From: Nitrosomonadales bacterium
GTDB lineage: Bacteria > Pseudomonadota > Gammaproteobacteria > Burkholderiales > Gallionellaceae
NCBI GenBank assembly: GCA_016218415.1
Contig: JACRED010000032.1
Coordinates: 57,502 to 121,501, forward strand
Direction of reading: 5' to 3'
Length of the DNA stretch: 64,000 bases
The number at the start of each line of letters is the position of its first letter. Position 1 is the first letter of the stretch. Shown in pieces: positions 27,763 through 35,836 of the stretch. A program made the position numbers and the translations under genes. Below the pieces are notes generated by a model. It made no database searches. It saw nothing but the letters and a program-made list of their open reading frames with translations, and had not been told where the DNA came from.

Positions 27763-28359
27763 TCAGACGATGTCTGACGGTGAATGTGTCTGCTGCTTGT
27801 AGATCAGTTCGAACGTAACCTGTGCCGCAACAGCGCAAGCGATGTACAGCAATGCGACCGAAACATAGGAGCTGTAGTACTGGCTGACACGCGACGCGTA
27901 TTCGACCGCGCCCATGTCGGCAAAACGTTCGGAGAACAGATAAAAGGTGGCGTTGGAAAACATGAAAGCGAAACTGTTGGCGGCCCATGCGGCCAGAACC
28001 AATCCGATCATCCCCTTGCCCTGTATCGTGTGCCGCAACGCGAACCAGCGCCCAACCAGCCACAGGCTGCCATAGGTCGGGATCAGGAACCAGTAAGCCG
28101 GGGTCATGCACCAGTCGCTGGTGCCCTGTACGGAGGTCGCGTAATAATCGATCAGTCCCGCTTGCAAAATCAGGATGATGAAAGCCGCGACAGACGCGCG
28201 TGCAGAACAGCGGGACAGGTAGAGCCCGCCCAGGAAAAACACCGCAAGCGAAGCGTCCGGCAACGTGACCGCCGATCCGAAATGACCGAACCGGGTAGCC
28301 GCCATCATTGCGGCCAGTGCCGCAAAGATCGCGATGGTTTTGGTTTGAATATTTTTCAT
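27763..28359 (-). CDS. btuM: BtuM-type solitary cobalamin transporter (ECF S-component-like)
   Basis: 198 residues with about six membrane helices. SDWCMTPAYWFL contains C84, at a position equivalent to the cobalt-coordinating cysteine described for BtuM of Thiobacillus denitrificans (C80 there, from memory). It lies downstream of btuB on the same strand, under the same cobalamin riboswitch. No ECF ATPase or EcfT gene is present, which fits the solitary BtuM class. AAGGGG precedes the ATG. It should carry B12 across the inner membrane after BtuB takes it through the outer one. Confidence 0.82.
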   Translation of the reverse strand: MKNIQTKTIAIFAALAAMMAATRFGHFGSAVTLPDASLAVFFLGGLYLSRCSARASVAAFIILILQAGLIDYYATSVQGTSDWCMTPAYWFLIPTYGSLWLVGRWFALRHTIQGKGMIGLVLAAWAANSFAFMFSNATFYLFSERFADMGAVEYASRVSQYYSSYVSVALLYIACAVAAQVTFELIYKQQTHSPSDIV

Positions 28360-28436
28360 TGCATCCCCTTATTTGAGTGCCTGTTGCGATGCCGGCAACA
28401 ATACACCAAGCCCGTTAAAAAGCAAAGCCAAGAAAT

Positions 28437-28461
28437 GCAAAGGCGGACGGGCCGCCTTTGC
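28437..28461 (-). terminator. Hairpin between btuB and btuM
   Basis: A perfect 10-bp stem (GCAAAGGCGG/CCGCCTTTGC) with a 5-base loop lies just after the btuB stop. On the minus strand it is followed by only a weak T-rich run, so it may attenuate or stabilise the transcript rather than end it. Confidence 0.5.
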
Positions 28462-28475
28462 TTTAGCCGGCCGTT

Positions 28476-30311
28476 TTACGGCTGGTAATTCAAACCGACG
28501 AACAGCGTGCGGCCCAGGGTGTTGTAGCCGTGTGCCAGCATGTAATCCCGGTTGAAAAGGTTATCCACTCGCGCAGAAAATTCCAGCACTTTATTCAGCT
28601 CATAGCGCGCCGTCACATTGACCACATCGTATGCCGCCAGTGATGTGCGCGCGAAAGTGTTGATGTCGTAATCGGTGCGCGCACTGCTATGTTGCCATTC
28701 GCCACCCACTGTCGACTTCCCGATCCGATGCGCCACCCCGAGATTGGCGAACGATTTGGCACGGCGCAGCAAAACCTGGTCGTTTGAAACATCACGGGGA
28801 TTTTGCAGCGTCAGGCTGGCCTGCGCCGAGGTATTTCCGAACTCGCCGGAATAACCCAACTCAGCGCCATTGATATGGACAGAATTCAGATTCTGCAGCG
28901 TCCATGTGCTGTCTGCCGCTATCAGGTCGGTGATGCGATTGTCGAAATAGGTGGCATGCAGCTGCTGCCCGCCTGATACATAGCGCAGGCCGACTTCCTT
29001 GCTGTTCGAGCGTTCAGGACGCAGAGCGGGATTGCTGCCCCAGGCTGCCGGCGCATACAGGTCGTTGAAGGTCGGCGCCTTGAACGCACTGCTGATGCTG
29101 ACCGTAGCACGCAAACTATCCGTGAATGACAGGCCATATCCGATCAGGCCGGTGTTGGTCACACCGAAGTCAGAGTAGTGATCCTGGCGCAGGTTGAGCT
29201 GCACCTGCTGAGTGCCGTATTCGGCCACGTAGCCCCCAAGCATGCTATTCACACTGCGCGCAGTCTGTGCATACAGCGTATTGGAATCGACCGATTGCTC
29301 CAGCCGCTCCACCGCCAGATTCACTCTTTGCTTATCCGCAAGCCGCACTTCGTTCTGCCAGACCAGTTGTTTGTTGTTGGTATTGATGTGGCTGCTCTCC
29401 GCGCCGTTCAGATAACCTTTGCTATCGTCCATTCCTTGCGCCCAGCTCAAATGGCTTTGCCAGGTATCGGTCAGCCGGTTATCAGAAGCAACCGATATTT
29501 TGCGGATATTGGCGACTGCATGATGCAGGTCTGTCGGTGCATTTCCCCAAGCACCGCTGACGTCGTATGAACTGTCGCCGCGTGTGCTGAAAAATGAGGC
29601 TGACAATTTGTGGCCGGCACTGATCGCGTGTTGAACCTGCGCATTAAATGTCGTGTTGTCATACCCGTCATTGTCGGGATTGGCTGTTGGCGCAATATCG
29701 GTATTGATCGCCGATACGCCATTTGATGTCACCTTGCCCGCATTGACGCTGAAAGAGGTTGCTTCCGTACTCCCCGAATATCCGGCTGCAAGGCGTTTTG
29801 TGCCATGGCTGCCGATACCCGCGCTGGCGCTAAAGTCTGGCGTGCCGCGCCCGCGCCTGGTAAACAACTGGATCACGCCGCCTATGGCTTCCGATCCATA
29901 CAGGCTGCTGACATTGCCGCGCACCACTTCGATACGCTCTATGCTGTCCAGCATGATGTGTTCAAGCGCGGTCGTTCCGGCAGTCGCCGAACTGATACGC
30001 ACACCGTCCAGCAGTACCAGCACATGGCTGGAATTGGTACCACGCATGAAGGTACTGGACTGATTGCCCAGCCCGCCGCTCTGGTAAATCTCCACCCCTG
30101 CTACATTACGAAGCAGTGTCTGCACATCGGACGCACCGGACTGGCGGATCGCCTGCTCGTCCAGCACCGTTGTGTCGGCAAGCGTTTCATTTAAAGGTTG
30201 TTCCATACGCGTCGGCGTCACGATGATCATCTCCATCGGAGCTTCGGCGTGCGCGGCAAAAGGTAATGTGATCGCACCGAACAGCGCGACTGTGATGAAT
30301 TTTTGTTTCAT
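28476..30311 (-). CDS. btuB: TonB-dependent vitamin B12 receptor BtuB
   Basis: 611 residues from ATG 30311 (AGGAAAT upstream; the upstream open frame runs through the riboswitch and is not coding). A signal peptide ends at HAEA and is followed directly by a TonB box (EMIIVTPTR), a plug domain (about 45-150, LLRNVAGVEIYQSGG) and a 22-strand barrel ending GRTLFVGLNYQP. The cobalamin riboswitch and btuM establish cobalamin or corrinoid as the substrate. Confidence 0.93.
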   Translation of the reverse strand: MKQKFITVALFGAITLPFAAHAEAPMEMIIVTPTRMEQPLNETLADTTVLDEQAIRQSGASDVQTLLRNVAGVEIYQSGGLGNQSSTFMRGTNSSHVLVLLDGVRISSATAGTTALEHIMLDSIERIEVVRGNVSSLYGSEAIGGVIQLFTRRGRGTPDFSASAGIGSHGTKRLAAGYSGSTEATSFSVNAGKVTSNGVSAINTDIAPTANPDNDGYDNTTFNAQVQHAISAGHKLSASFFSTRGDSSYDVSGAWGNAPTDLHHAVANIRKISVASDNRLTDTWQSHLSWAQGMDDSKGYLNGAESSHINTNNKQLVWQNEVRLADKQRVNLAVERLEQSVDSNTLYAQTARSVNSMLGGYVAEYGTQQVQLNLRQDHYSDFGVTNTGLIGYGLSFTDSLRATVSISSAFKAPTFNDLYAPAAWGSNPALRPERSNSKEVGLRYVSGGQQLHATYFDNRITDLIAADSTWTLQNLNSVHINGAELGYSGEFGNTSAQASLTLQNPRDVSNDQVLLRRAKSFANLGVAHRIGKSTVGGEWQHSSARTDYDINTFARTSLAAYDVVNVTARYELNKVLEFSARVDNLFNRDYMLAHGYNTLGRTLFVGLNYQP

Positions 30312-30454
30312 GGCTATTTCCTGAGTAAGTTCCAAGCGTCCCCGTTGGAATGTTATGAATTCAGGAAATGTTGAGGGTGGTAAATCCAGATTACGAACTG
30401 CGCTACCGTTCATATGATCCCGATGCGCCCGCCCGCAGCATCTCCTGTACGTTT

Positions 30455-30645
30455 GCGCTCCCAGGCCGGTATCCGGGCTCACAAGTCTTGATCTGCCGCC
30501 TTCCCATGATGATTAATCACAGTGGCACACTGGCAGATCCGCACTTGCTTACCGTTGCGGGGGCAGCTCAGGCATGGGGAAACTATGTTCCCGCACCTGC
30601 TTCCCGTTTAACTCGTCTGCAAGCAGACAAGCACCTCAAAGCGGC
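30455..30645 (-). promoter_or_regulatory. Cobalamin (adenosylcobalamin) riboswitch
   Basis: Read on the minus strand, the leader contains the conserved cobalamin aptamer blocks in order: GGGAAGCAGGTGCGGGAA, TGCCCCCGCAACGGT, GCCACTGTG followed by GGGAAGGC, and finally GAGCCCGGATACCGGCCTG. Spacing is normal. It sits about 145 bases upstream of btuB and should shut down btuB-btuM when cobalamin is plentiful. Confidence 0.95.
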
Positions 30646-30769
30646 GCGCACTTTACCACAAAGCTGCCTGATACTGATGCGGCCAAGATTCGCACGGCCC
30701 CTACAAATAGCTTGCACAAGCCCCCCTTACTGTTTGACTTATCAACACTTTTCAAACTATAGTCAGCAC

Positions 30770-30970
30770 ATGGAAAACGAATTGACCGCTCTGGAGAACA
30801 AACTCGCGCAGCTGATACAGGTGAGCGGCAAGTTGCGTGCGGAAAACCACCAATTGCGTCAAGAGTTGGCGCACGCTCTCAGCAGCAATCGCCTATGCAG
30901 CGACAAAATGGAAACCGCCAAGGCGCGCCTTGAAAAACTGCTGACTTCTCTCCCCGAAGAACAATCATGA
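30770..30970 (+). CDS. TIGR02449-type small coiled-coil protein
   Basis: 66 residues, almost entirely a heptad-repeat coiled coil (ENELTALENKLAQLIQVSGK onward). Proteins of this kind (TIGR02449 family, ZapB-like in shape) lie directly upstream of zapA in many proteobacteria. Its stop overlaps the zapA start (ATGA). It is probably a division-associated accessory protein. The start is ATG 30770; the longer open frame upstream overlaps the antisense riboswitch and is not coding. Confidence 0.82.
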   Translation: MENELTALENKLAQLIQVSGKLRAENHQLRQELAHALSSNRLCSDKMETAKARLEKLLTSLPEEQS

Positions 30971-31278
30971 GCAACACGACAAAAACGCTGGATATCAAGA
31001 TTCTAGACAAGGAGTTACGCATCGCCTGCCCCGAAGATGAACGCGGCGAACTGCTTGATGCCGTTGCCTATCTGGACAAAAGGATGCGCGAGATTCGCGA
31101 TGCCGGAAAGATCGCCAGTGTCGAGCGCATTGCGCTGATGGCCGCGCTGAACATCACCCACGAGCTACTTACCATCAAGGTCGGCAAAGGAATTGACCTC
31201 GCCGACTTTAAGCGTAGAATGAATTCCATGCAGGCAGCGATCGAACAGGCATTAGCCGAACAAGACACGCTGTTTTAG
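30967..31278 (+). CDS. zapA: Cell division protein ZapA
   Basis: 103 residues. The N-terminal beta-strands LDIKILDKELRIACPEDERGELLDA and the conserved C-terminal coiled coil are those of ZapA, which cross-links FtsZ protofilaments at the Z ring. It is coupled to the upstream coiled-coil gene. The 6S RNA gene directly follows, as in many gamma- and betaproteobacteria. Confidence 0.93.
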   Translation: MSNTTKTLDIKILDKELRIACPEDERGELLDAVAYLDKRMREIRDAGKIASVERIALMAALNITHELLTIKVGKGIDLADFKRRMNSMQAAIEQALAEQDTLF

Positions 31279-31284
31279 GTTTGT

Positions 31285-31480
31285 CCCCTGCGGTGTTCGT
31301 CAGGCTCATATATTCTTTGAACCAATAAGCTTTGCTTAAGGCCGTAACCTTTGATGTTGCTGTTGTGCGCGTCCCCCCTGGATTTATCCTTGCGGCGGAC
31401 GTACCTGATGTGACTTGGAAGCGGCCCTCTTGAACCCAGGTTCAAGATGCTGGGTCAACGGCACAGGCGGGGGGCTTTTT
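31285..31480 (+). ncRNA. ssrS: 6S RNA
   Basis: The region lacks a coding frame and carries features of 6S RNA: a closing stem formed by CCCCTGCGGTGTTCG near the 5' end with CAACGGCACAGGCGGGG near the 3' end, and the conserved 3'-side hairpin CTTGAACCCAGGTTCAAG. Placement immediately after zapA is the classic ssrS locus. 6S RNA binds sigma70-RNA polymerase in stationary phase. The 5' and 3' ends are approximate. Confidence 0.88.
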
Positions 31481-31484
31481 TTCC

Positions 31485-31515
31485 AGTGCGACCTTTACGG
31501 GTCGCACTTTTTATT
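31485..31515 (+). terminator. Rho-independent terminator after 6S RNA
   Basis: Stem AGTGCGACC/GGTCGCACT with a short TTTACG-type loop followed by TTTTTATTT. It lies just downstream of the 6S RNA 3' end and 30 bases before the EVE-domain gene. Confidence 0.85.
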
Positions 31516-31544
31516 TGCGGGCCCCCTGAAAACGGAATAAGACC

Positions 31545-32009
31545 ATGCGTTACTGGCTGATGAAATCCGAACCCACCGATTGCAGCATCGACGATCTTGC
31601 CGCACTGCCGAATCAGACCGTGGCCTGGTATGGCGTGCGCAACTATCAGGCGCGCAACTTCATGCGCGACCAGATGAAAGTCGGCGACGGCGTGCTGTTC
31701 TATCACTCCAACTGCAGGGAGCCTGGCATTGCCGGTATCGCCAGGGTCGGCAGCACCGCTTATCCCGATGCCACGCAGTTCGACAGCAAGAGCAAATACT
31801 TCGACCCCAAGGCCACGCAGGAACAGCCGCGCTGGTTCAATGTCGATGTGCAACTGGTGAAAAAGATCGCGCTCATCAGCATCGATGAATTACGCAAACA
31901 CCCCGAGCTGGAACGCATGCGCACTTTGCAGCGCGGCAACCGGTTATCCATCACGCCGCTCGATCCGGACGAGTGGGCATACATCACCAAAAAACTGGCG
32001 CGCAACTAG
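31545..32009 (+). CDS. EVE domain-containing protein
   Basis: 154 residues comprising one EVE (PUA-like) domain. The opening RYWLMKSEPTDCSIDDL and WYGVRNYQARNFMRDQMKVG are diagnostic of the Thyn1-like family. EVE domains bind modified bases in nucleic acids. It directly precedes the TauE/SafE permease gene with one base between stop and start. Confidence 0.92.
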   Translation: MRYWLMKSEPTDCSIDDLAALPNQTVAWYGVRNYQARNFMRDQMKVGDGVLFYHSNCREPGIAGIARVGSTAYPDATQFDSKSKYFDPKATQEQPRWFNVDVQLVKKIALISIDELRKHPELERMRTLQRGNRLSITPLDPDEWAYITKKLARN

Positions 32010-32010
32010 C

Positions 32011-32808
32011 ATGGAATGGTACGCGGCGTATCTGACGCTGGGTGCAATCGCCGGATTTCTCGCCGGGCTGTTCGGCGTGGGCGGCGGCCTGGTGCTCGTG
32101 CCTGTGCTGCTGCTCCTGTTCGACGCGCAGCAGTTTCCCGCCGAACATACGATGCACCTCGCGCTCGGCACCTCGATGGCGGTCATCCTGTTTACATCCC
32201 TTGCCAGTATGCGCCAGCACCACCGGCACGGCGCGGTAATCTGGCGCGTGGTGTTCAGCATCACCCCCGGCATCCTGCTCGGCGCCGGCATCGGCGCACT
32301 GTTCGCCTCATCCATTCCGGCGCACAGGCTGGGGATCTTTTTCGCGCTGTTCGTCTATTTCGCGGCGGCGCAAATTTTGCTCGACAAGCGCCCCCCAGCC
32401 TCGCGCCAGTTGCCCGGCTGGGCAGGCATGACAGCCGTCGGGACATTCACCGGCTGGGTCAGCAGCATGGTCTCCATCGGCGGCGGCACCCTCATCGTAC
32501 CCTTCCTCATCTGGTGCAACGTGCCGCTGCGCCACGCCATCGGCACTTCCGCCGCAATCGGTTTTCCGGTCGCAATCGGCGGCACGCTGGGCTACGTGTT
32601 TACCGGCATGAATATCCCCGTGCTGCCCGCATCCAACCTCGGCTTCGTCTACCTGCCCGCGCTATGCTGGGTCGCACTGGCCAGCATCATCACCGCGCCG
32701 CTGGGCGCGAAAGCCGCACATCGCATGAAAGTGGCATTGCTGCGCAAACTGTTCGCCGTACTGCTGATCGCTTTGGCGACCAGGCTGCTGCTCAAGGTTA
32801 TCGCCTGA
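32011..32808 (+). CDS. TauE/SafE family sulfite/anion exporter
   Basis: 265 residues with about eight membrane helices arranged as two repeats, each with the family motif (FGVGGGLVLVPVLL near residue 22 and VSIGGGTLIVPFL near 152). Such proteins export sulfite, sulfonates or other small organic anions; the substrate here is not evident. The start is ATG 32011, one base after the EVE stop; the longer upstream frame overlaps the EVE gene. Confidence 0.88.
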   Translation: MEWYAAYLTLGAIAGFLAGLFGVGGGLVLVPVLLLLFDAQQFPAEHTMHLALGTSMAVILFTSLASMRQHHRHGAVIWRVVFSITPGILLGAGIGALFASSIPAHRLGIFFALFVYFAAAQILLDKRPPASRQLPGWAGMTAVGTFTGWVSSMVSIGGGTLIVPFLIWCNVPLRHAIGTSAAIGFPVAIGGTLGYVFTGMNIPVLPASNLGFVYLPALCWVALASIITAPLGAKAAHRMKVALLRKLFAVLLIALATRLLLKVIA

Positions 32809-32855
32809 CAGACGTGGCCTCCGTGTACCGACCGCAAGAGATGCAATAATGCCGC

Positions 32856-34913
32856 ATGGTTCTTACCGATAAAAATTCCGTATCGCCCGCAGACATCCGC
32901 ATCCGGCTTGATGCCCTAGCCGCGAACTTTGCTCCGGCAGAAGGGGCGCTGATACGCCGCGCCTGCGAACTGGCCGAACCGCTTTATGCCGGCCAAGTCG
33001 AGCTGACCGGCACACCGCTGCTGCAACACGCATTCGGCGCGGCAGCCATTCTGGTCGGCATGCACATGGATCACGAGACCATCGCCGCCACGCTCCTGCA
33101 TGCCGCGCCGGATTATCTGGATGATTGGCCGGAAAAAATCGAAAAGGATTTCGGTCACAATGTGAAGATGCTGGTTGACGGCATTTCGCGGATGGAACAC
33201 ATCCGGCAATTCAGCGAGATGCCCAGCCAGCACAAAAAGGGCAAGGACAAGGACGATGCGGCGCAGCAGATCGAAAGCCTGCGCAAGATGCTGCTGGCAA
33301 TGGTGCAGGACATCCGCGTGGTCTTGATTAAACTCGCCGAGCGCACCCAGACCCTGCGTTATTTGTCCGGCGCCGACAAGGACCAGCAGAAACTGATCGC
33401 ACGGGAGACACGCAGCCTGTTTGCCCCGCTCGCCAACCGGCTCGGCGTGTGGCAGCTGAAATGGGAACTGGAAGACCTGTCGGTGCGCTATCTCGAACCG
33501 GAGCTATACCGGAATGTCGCCAGGCTGCTCGACGAGCGGCGCGTTGACAGGGAACGCTACATCGCGGAAGTAGTCGCCCGGCTCAGGCAGACACTGGCCG
33601 GGGCGGGCGTACCAGCCGAAGTGACCGGCCGCCCCAAACACATTTACAGCATCATCAACAAGATGAAGCGCAAGCAGATCGAGTTCGGCGAACTTTACGA
33701 CGTGCGCGCGGTGCGCATACTCGTGGGCGGCAAAGCCAGTCCCGATGTGGATCATGGGGCAGGAGTGCCGCCTCCCGCCCCCTCCCGCAACCGGCTGCTT
33801 CGCAGTAACGTGTCGGAGGCGGACATCCAGAACTGCTACGCGGCGCTCTCGGTCGTACACGAACTGTGGGAACCGATCGCCAGCGAGTTCGACGACTACA
33901 TCGCCAACCCGAAAGGCAACGGTTACCGCTCGCTGCACACCGCCGTGATCGGACCGCGCGGCCTCGCGCTGGAAGTGCAGATACGCACCCGCGAGATGCA
34001 CCAGCATTCCGAACTCGGCGTTGCCGCTCACTGGCGCTACAAGGAAAACAAAAAATCCGATGCCGGCTTCGACGAAAAGATCGCCTGGCTGCGCCAGATA
34101 CTGGAGTGGAAGGAAGAGTTGGCCGACAAGGGCGAACTGCAGGAGCAATTCAAGAATGAATTGTTCCACGATCAGGTTTACATGCTCACCCCGCAGGGCA
34201 AGGTGATAGCCCTGCCCAAGGGCGCGACCCCGGTGGACTTCGCCTACGCCTTGCACACCGACCTGGGCCACCGCACGCGCGGCGCCAAGGTGGACGGCAG
34301 CATCGCCCCGCTCAGTTACAAATTGCAGAACGGGTCACGCGTGGAAATCCTCACCGCCAAACAGGGCGGACCGAGCCGCGACTGGCTCGCCCCGTCGCTA
34401 GGCTTTCTGCAAAGTTCCAGCGCCCGCGCCAAGGTACGCGCATGGTTCAGAAGCCGGAACTACGACGAAAGCATCGCACAGGGCCGGACGCAACTGGATC
34501 GCGATCTGCACCGTCTCGGTGTCACCTCGATCAACCAGGAAAAGCTCGCACAACGATTGCACTTCAACAAGCTGGACGACCTGCTCGCCGCGATCGGACG
34601 CAACGAGATCACGGCGCATCGCATCGCGGTCGCGATCCAGGAAGAGCTGCCGACCAAGGTGATCGAAATCGCCAGGCCCGCCGCCTATCGCCCGTCGACA
34701 CAGCGCACGCAAAATGCCGACATCACGGTCGGCGGCGTGAACAACCTGATGACCCGCATCGCCAAATGCTGCAACCCGGTAACGGGCGATCCTATCGTCG
34801 GTTACGTCACGCGCGACCGGGGCATCACGATACACCGCGAAGACTGCGCGTTCATGCTGCACCTGATGGAGAGCCGGCAAGACCGCAAGCTGACGGCGCG
34901 GTGGGAGGCATAG
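32856..34913 (+). CDS. relA: RelA-type (p)ppGpp synthetase lacking the C-terminal ACT/RRM domain
   Basis: 685 residues. The N-terminal hydrolase domain is degenerate: the HD of active SpoT (LLHDVVED) is replaced by LLHAAPDYLDD near residue 78, so only synthesis is expected. The synthetase domain contains RPKHIYSIINKM and ELYDVRAVRI. A TGS domain (about 437-500) and a zinc-finger-like KCCNPVTGDPIVGYVTRDRG follow. The protein ends at TARWEA, where RelA normally continues about 75 residues into the ACT/RRM domain that contacts stalled ribosomes. No ACT-like sequence was seen in any frame after the stop. Confidence 0.92.
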   Translation: MVLTDKNSVSPADIRIRLDALAANFAPAEGALIRRACELAEPLYAGQVELTGTPLLQHAFGAAAILVGMHMDHETIAATLLHAAPDYLDDWPEKIEKDFGHNVKMLVDGISRMEHIRQFSEMPSQHKKGKDKDDAAQQIESLRKMLLAMVQDIRVVLIKLAERTQTLRYLSGADKDQQKLIARETRSLFAPLANRLGVWQLKWELEDLSVRYLEPELYRNVARLLDERRVDRERYIAEVVARLRQTLAGAGVPAEVTGRPKHIYSIINKMKRKQIEFGELYDVRAVRILVGGKASPDVDHGAGVPPPAPSRNRLLRSNVSEADIQNCYAALSVVHELWEPIASEFDDYIANPKGNGYRSLHTAVIGPRGLALEVQIRTREMHQHSELGVAAHWRYKENKKSDAGFDEKIAWLRQILEWKEELADKGELQEQFKNELFHDQVYMLTPQGKVIALPKGATPVDFAYALHTDLGHRTRGAKVDGSIAPLSYKLQNGSRVEILTAKQGGPSRDWLAPSLGFLQSSSARAKVRAWFRSRNYDESIAQGRTQLDRDLHRLGVTSINQEKLAQRLHFNKLDDLLAAIGRNEITAHRIAVAIQEELPTKVIEIARPAAYRPSTQRTQNADITVGGVNNLMTRIAKCCNPVTGDPIVGYVTRDRGITIHREDCAFMLHLMESRQDRKLTARWEA

Positions 34914-35092
34914 CAGAAATGCCGGTCTTCAGCTACTTGCCGGGCGTGGAACTTCAACTTGATTTGTCCTCTGATTCACGGCAGGATGGAGCTTGCGGAA
35001 CCCGCCCAAGTCCGATTCCGAAGAGACACGCCGGAAGTCCGGAATCAAGCCAAATGCGGGCTTATCAACACGAGAATAGAGAACGAGAGATT

Positions 35093-35314
35093 ATGAATAC
35101 GGAAGTTACTGCAAGGTCTCCCTGCCTGGGCGATTGCAACCCGAACAAAGATGGTATTTGCCTCAGCTGCTTCCTCTCGCTGGAGGAAAACGACCGGTGG
35201 AATCATGTCAGCAATCAAGAGCGCCTTGTTATGGTGGAAAATGCCCATCAACGACAAAAAGCACAGGCAGAGGGCCTGTCGATGACCGAAATCGGAACAG
35301 GCTCCGGTGATTGA
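35093..35314 (+). CDS. DUF1289 protein
   Basis: 73 residues. SPCLGDCNPNKDGICLSCF provides the four cysteines of the DUF1289 family, followed by the usual LEENDRWNHVSNQERLVMV helix. It is probably a small metal-binding protein. The start is ATG 35093, after GAGAGA. Function unknown. Confidence 0.85.
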   Translation: MNTEVTARSPCLGDCNPNKDGICLSCFLSLEENDRWNHVSNQERLVMVENAHQRQKAQAEGLSMTEIGTGSGD

Positions 35315-35397
35315 TCCAACTGCAATGTGCAAATACGATATCGTTAACCTTGGCTCTGGTTGTTCTGATCGTTGCCAGTAAACAGGAGAATTTTTTC

Positions 35398-35763
35398 ATG
35401 GCATCGACGAGTCAAAATGTTCACGGAATTATCCGCGCTGCATCTGGCGCATGTGCCGGAATCGACGGCGGTTCAGCGCAAGCGCCTGAATCGGATACAG
35501 CGGCATTTGTGCCGATCCAAACCGACATGGTATTAGCCATCGCCTCAGAGCACGGTATCGGGATTACCAGGGACGCCGCAGCCGAATTGCTGCTAACACT
35601 GACGGAAACTGTGCGTAGCCGCCAGGTACTGTTTAGCCGCCAGGCACTTGCCGGATGGTTGCCGGGAATTGAAAACGCCGCTGATGATTCAACGGCAGCA
35701 GTGCTTACCGAGGCAATAGGATGGGCTGCCAACAGCCATTTCGAACAAATTAAAGCGAAATAA
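35398..35763 (+). CDS. Small DUF697-like protein
   Basis: 121 residues from ATG 35398, preceded by AGGAGA. The helical C-terminal part (QTDMVLAIASEHGIGITRDA, AAELLLTLTETVRSRQ and TEAIGWAANSHFE) vaguely resembles DUF697/YcjF helices. This similarity is weak and no function is assigned. It lies between the DUF1289 gene and the convergent radical SAM gene. Confidence 0.55.
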   Translation: MASTSQNVHGIIRAASGACAGIDGGSAQAPESDTAAFVPIQTDMVLAIASEHGIGITRDAAAELLLTLTETVRSRQVLFSRQALAGWLPGIENAADDSTAAVLTEAIGWAANSHFEQIKAK

Positions 35764-35836
35764 AAAGCATGAATCCGTCAGCCCGGGTTCAAGAGGCGAT
35801 ATCGGGGCCGGCAATATTACCGCCTTGGGCCGCAGC

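Noticed and set aside
30312..30482. In-frame N-terminal extension of btuB
   Set aside because: It would be translated from within the cobalamin riboswitch; the signal peptide starts at 30311 with a ribosome site.
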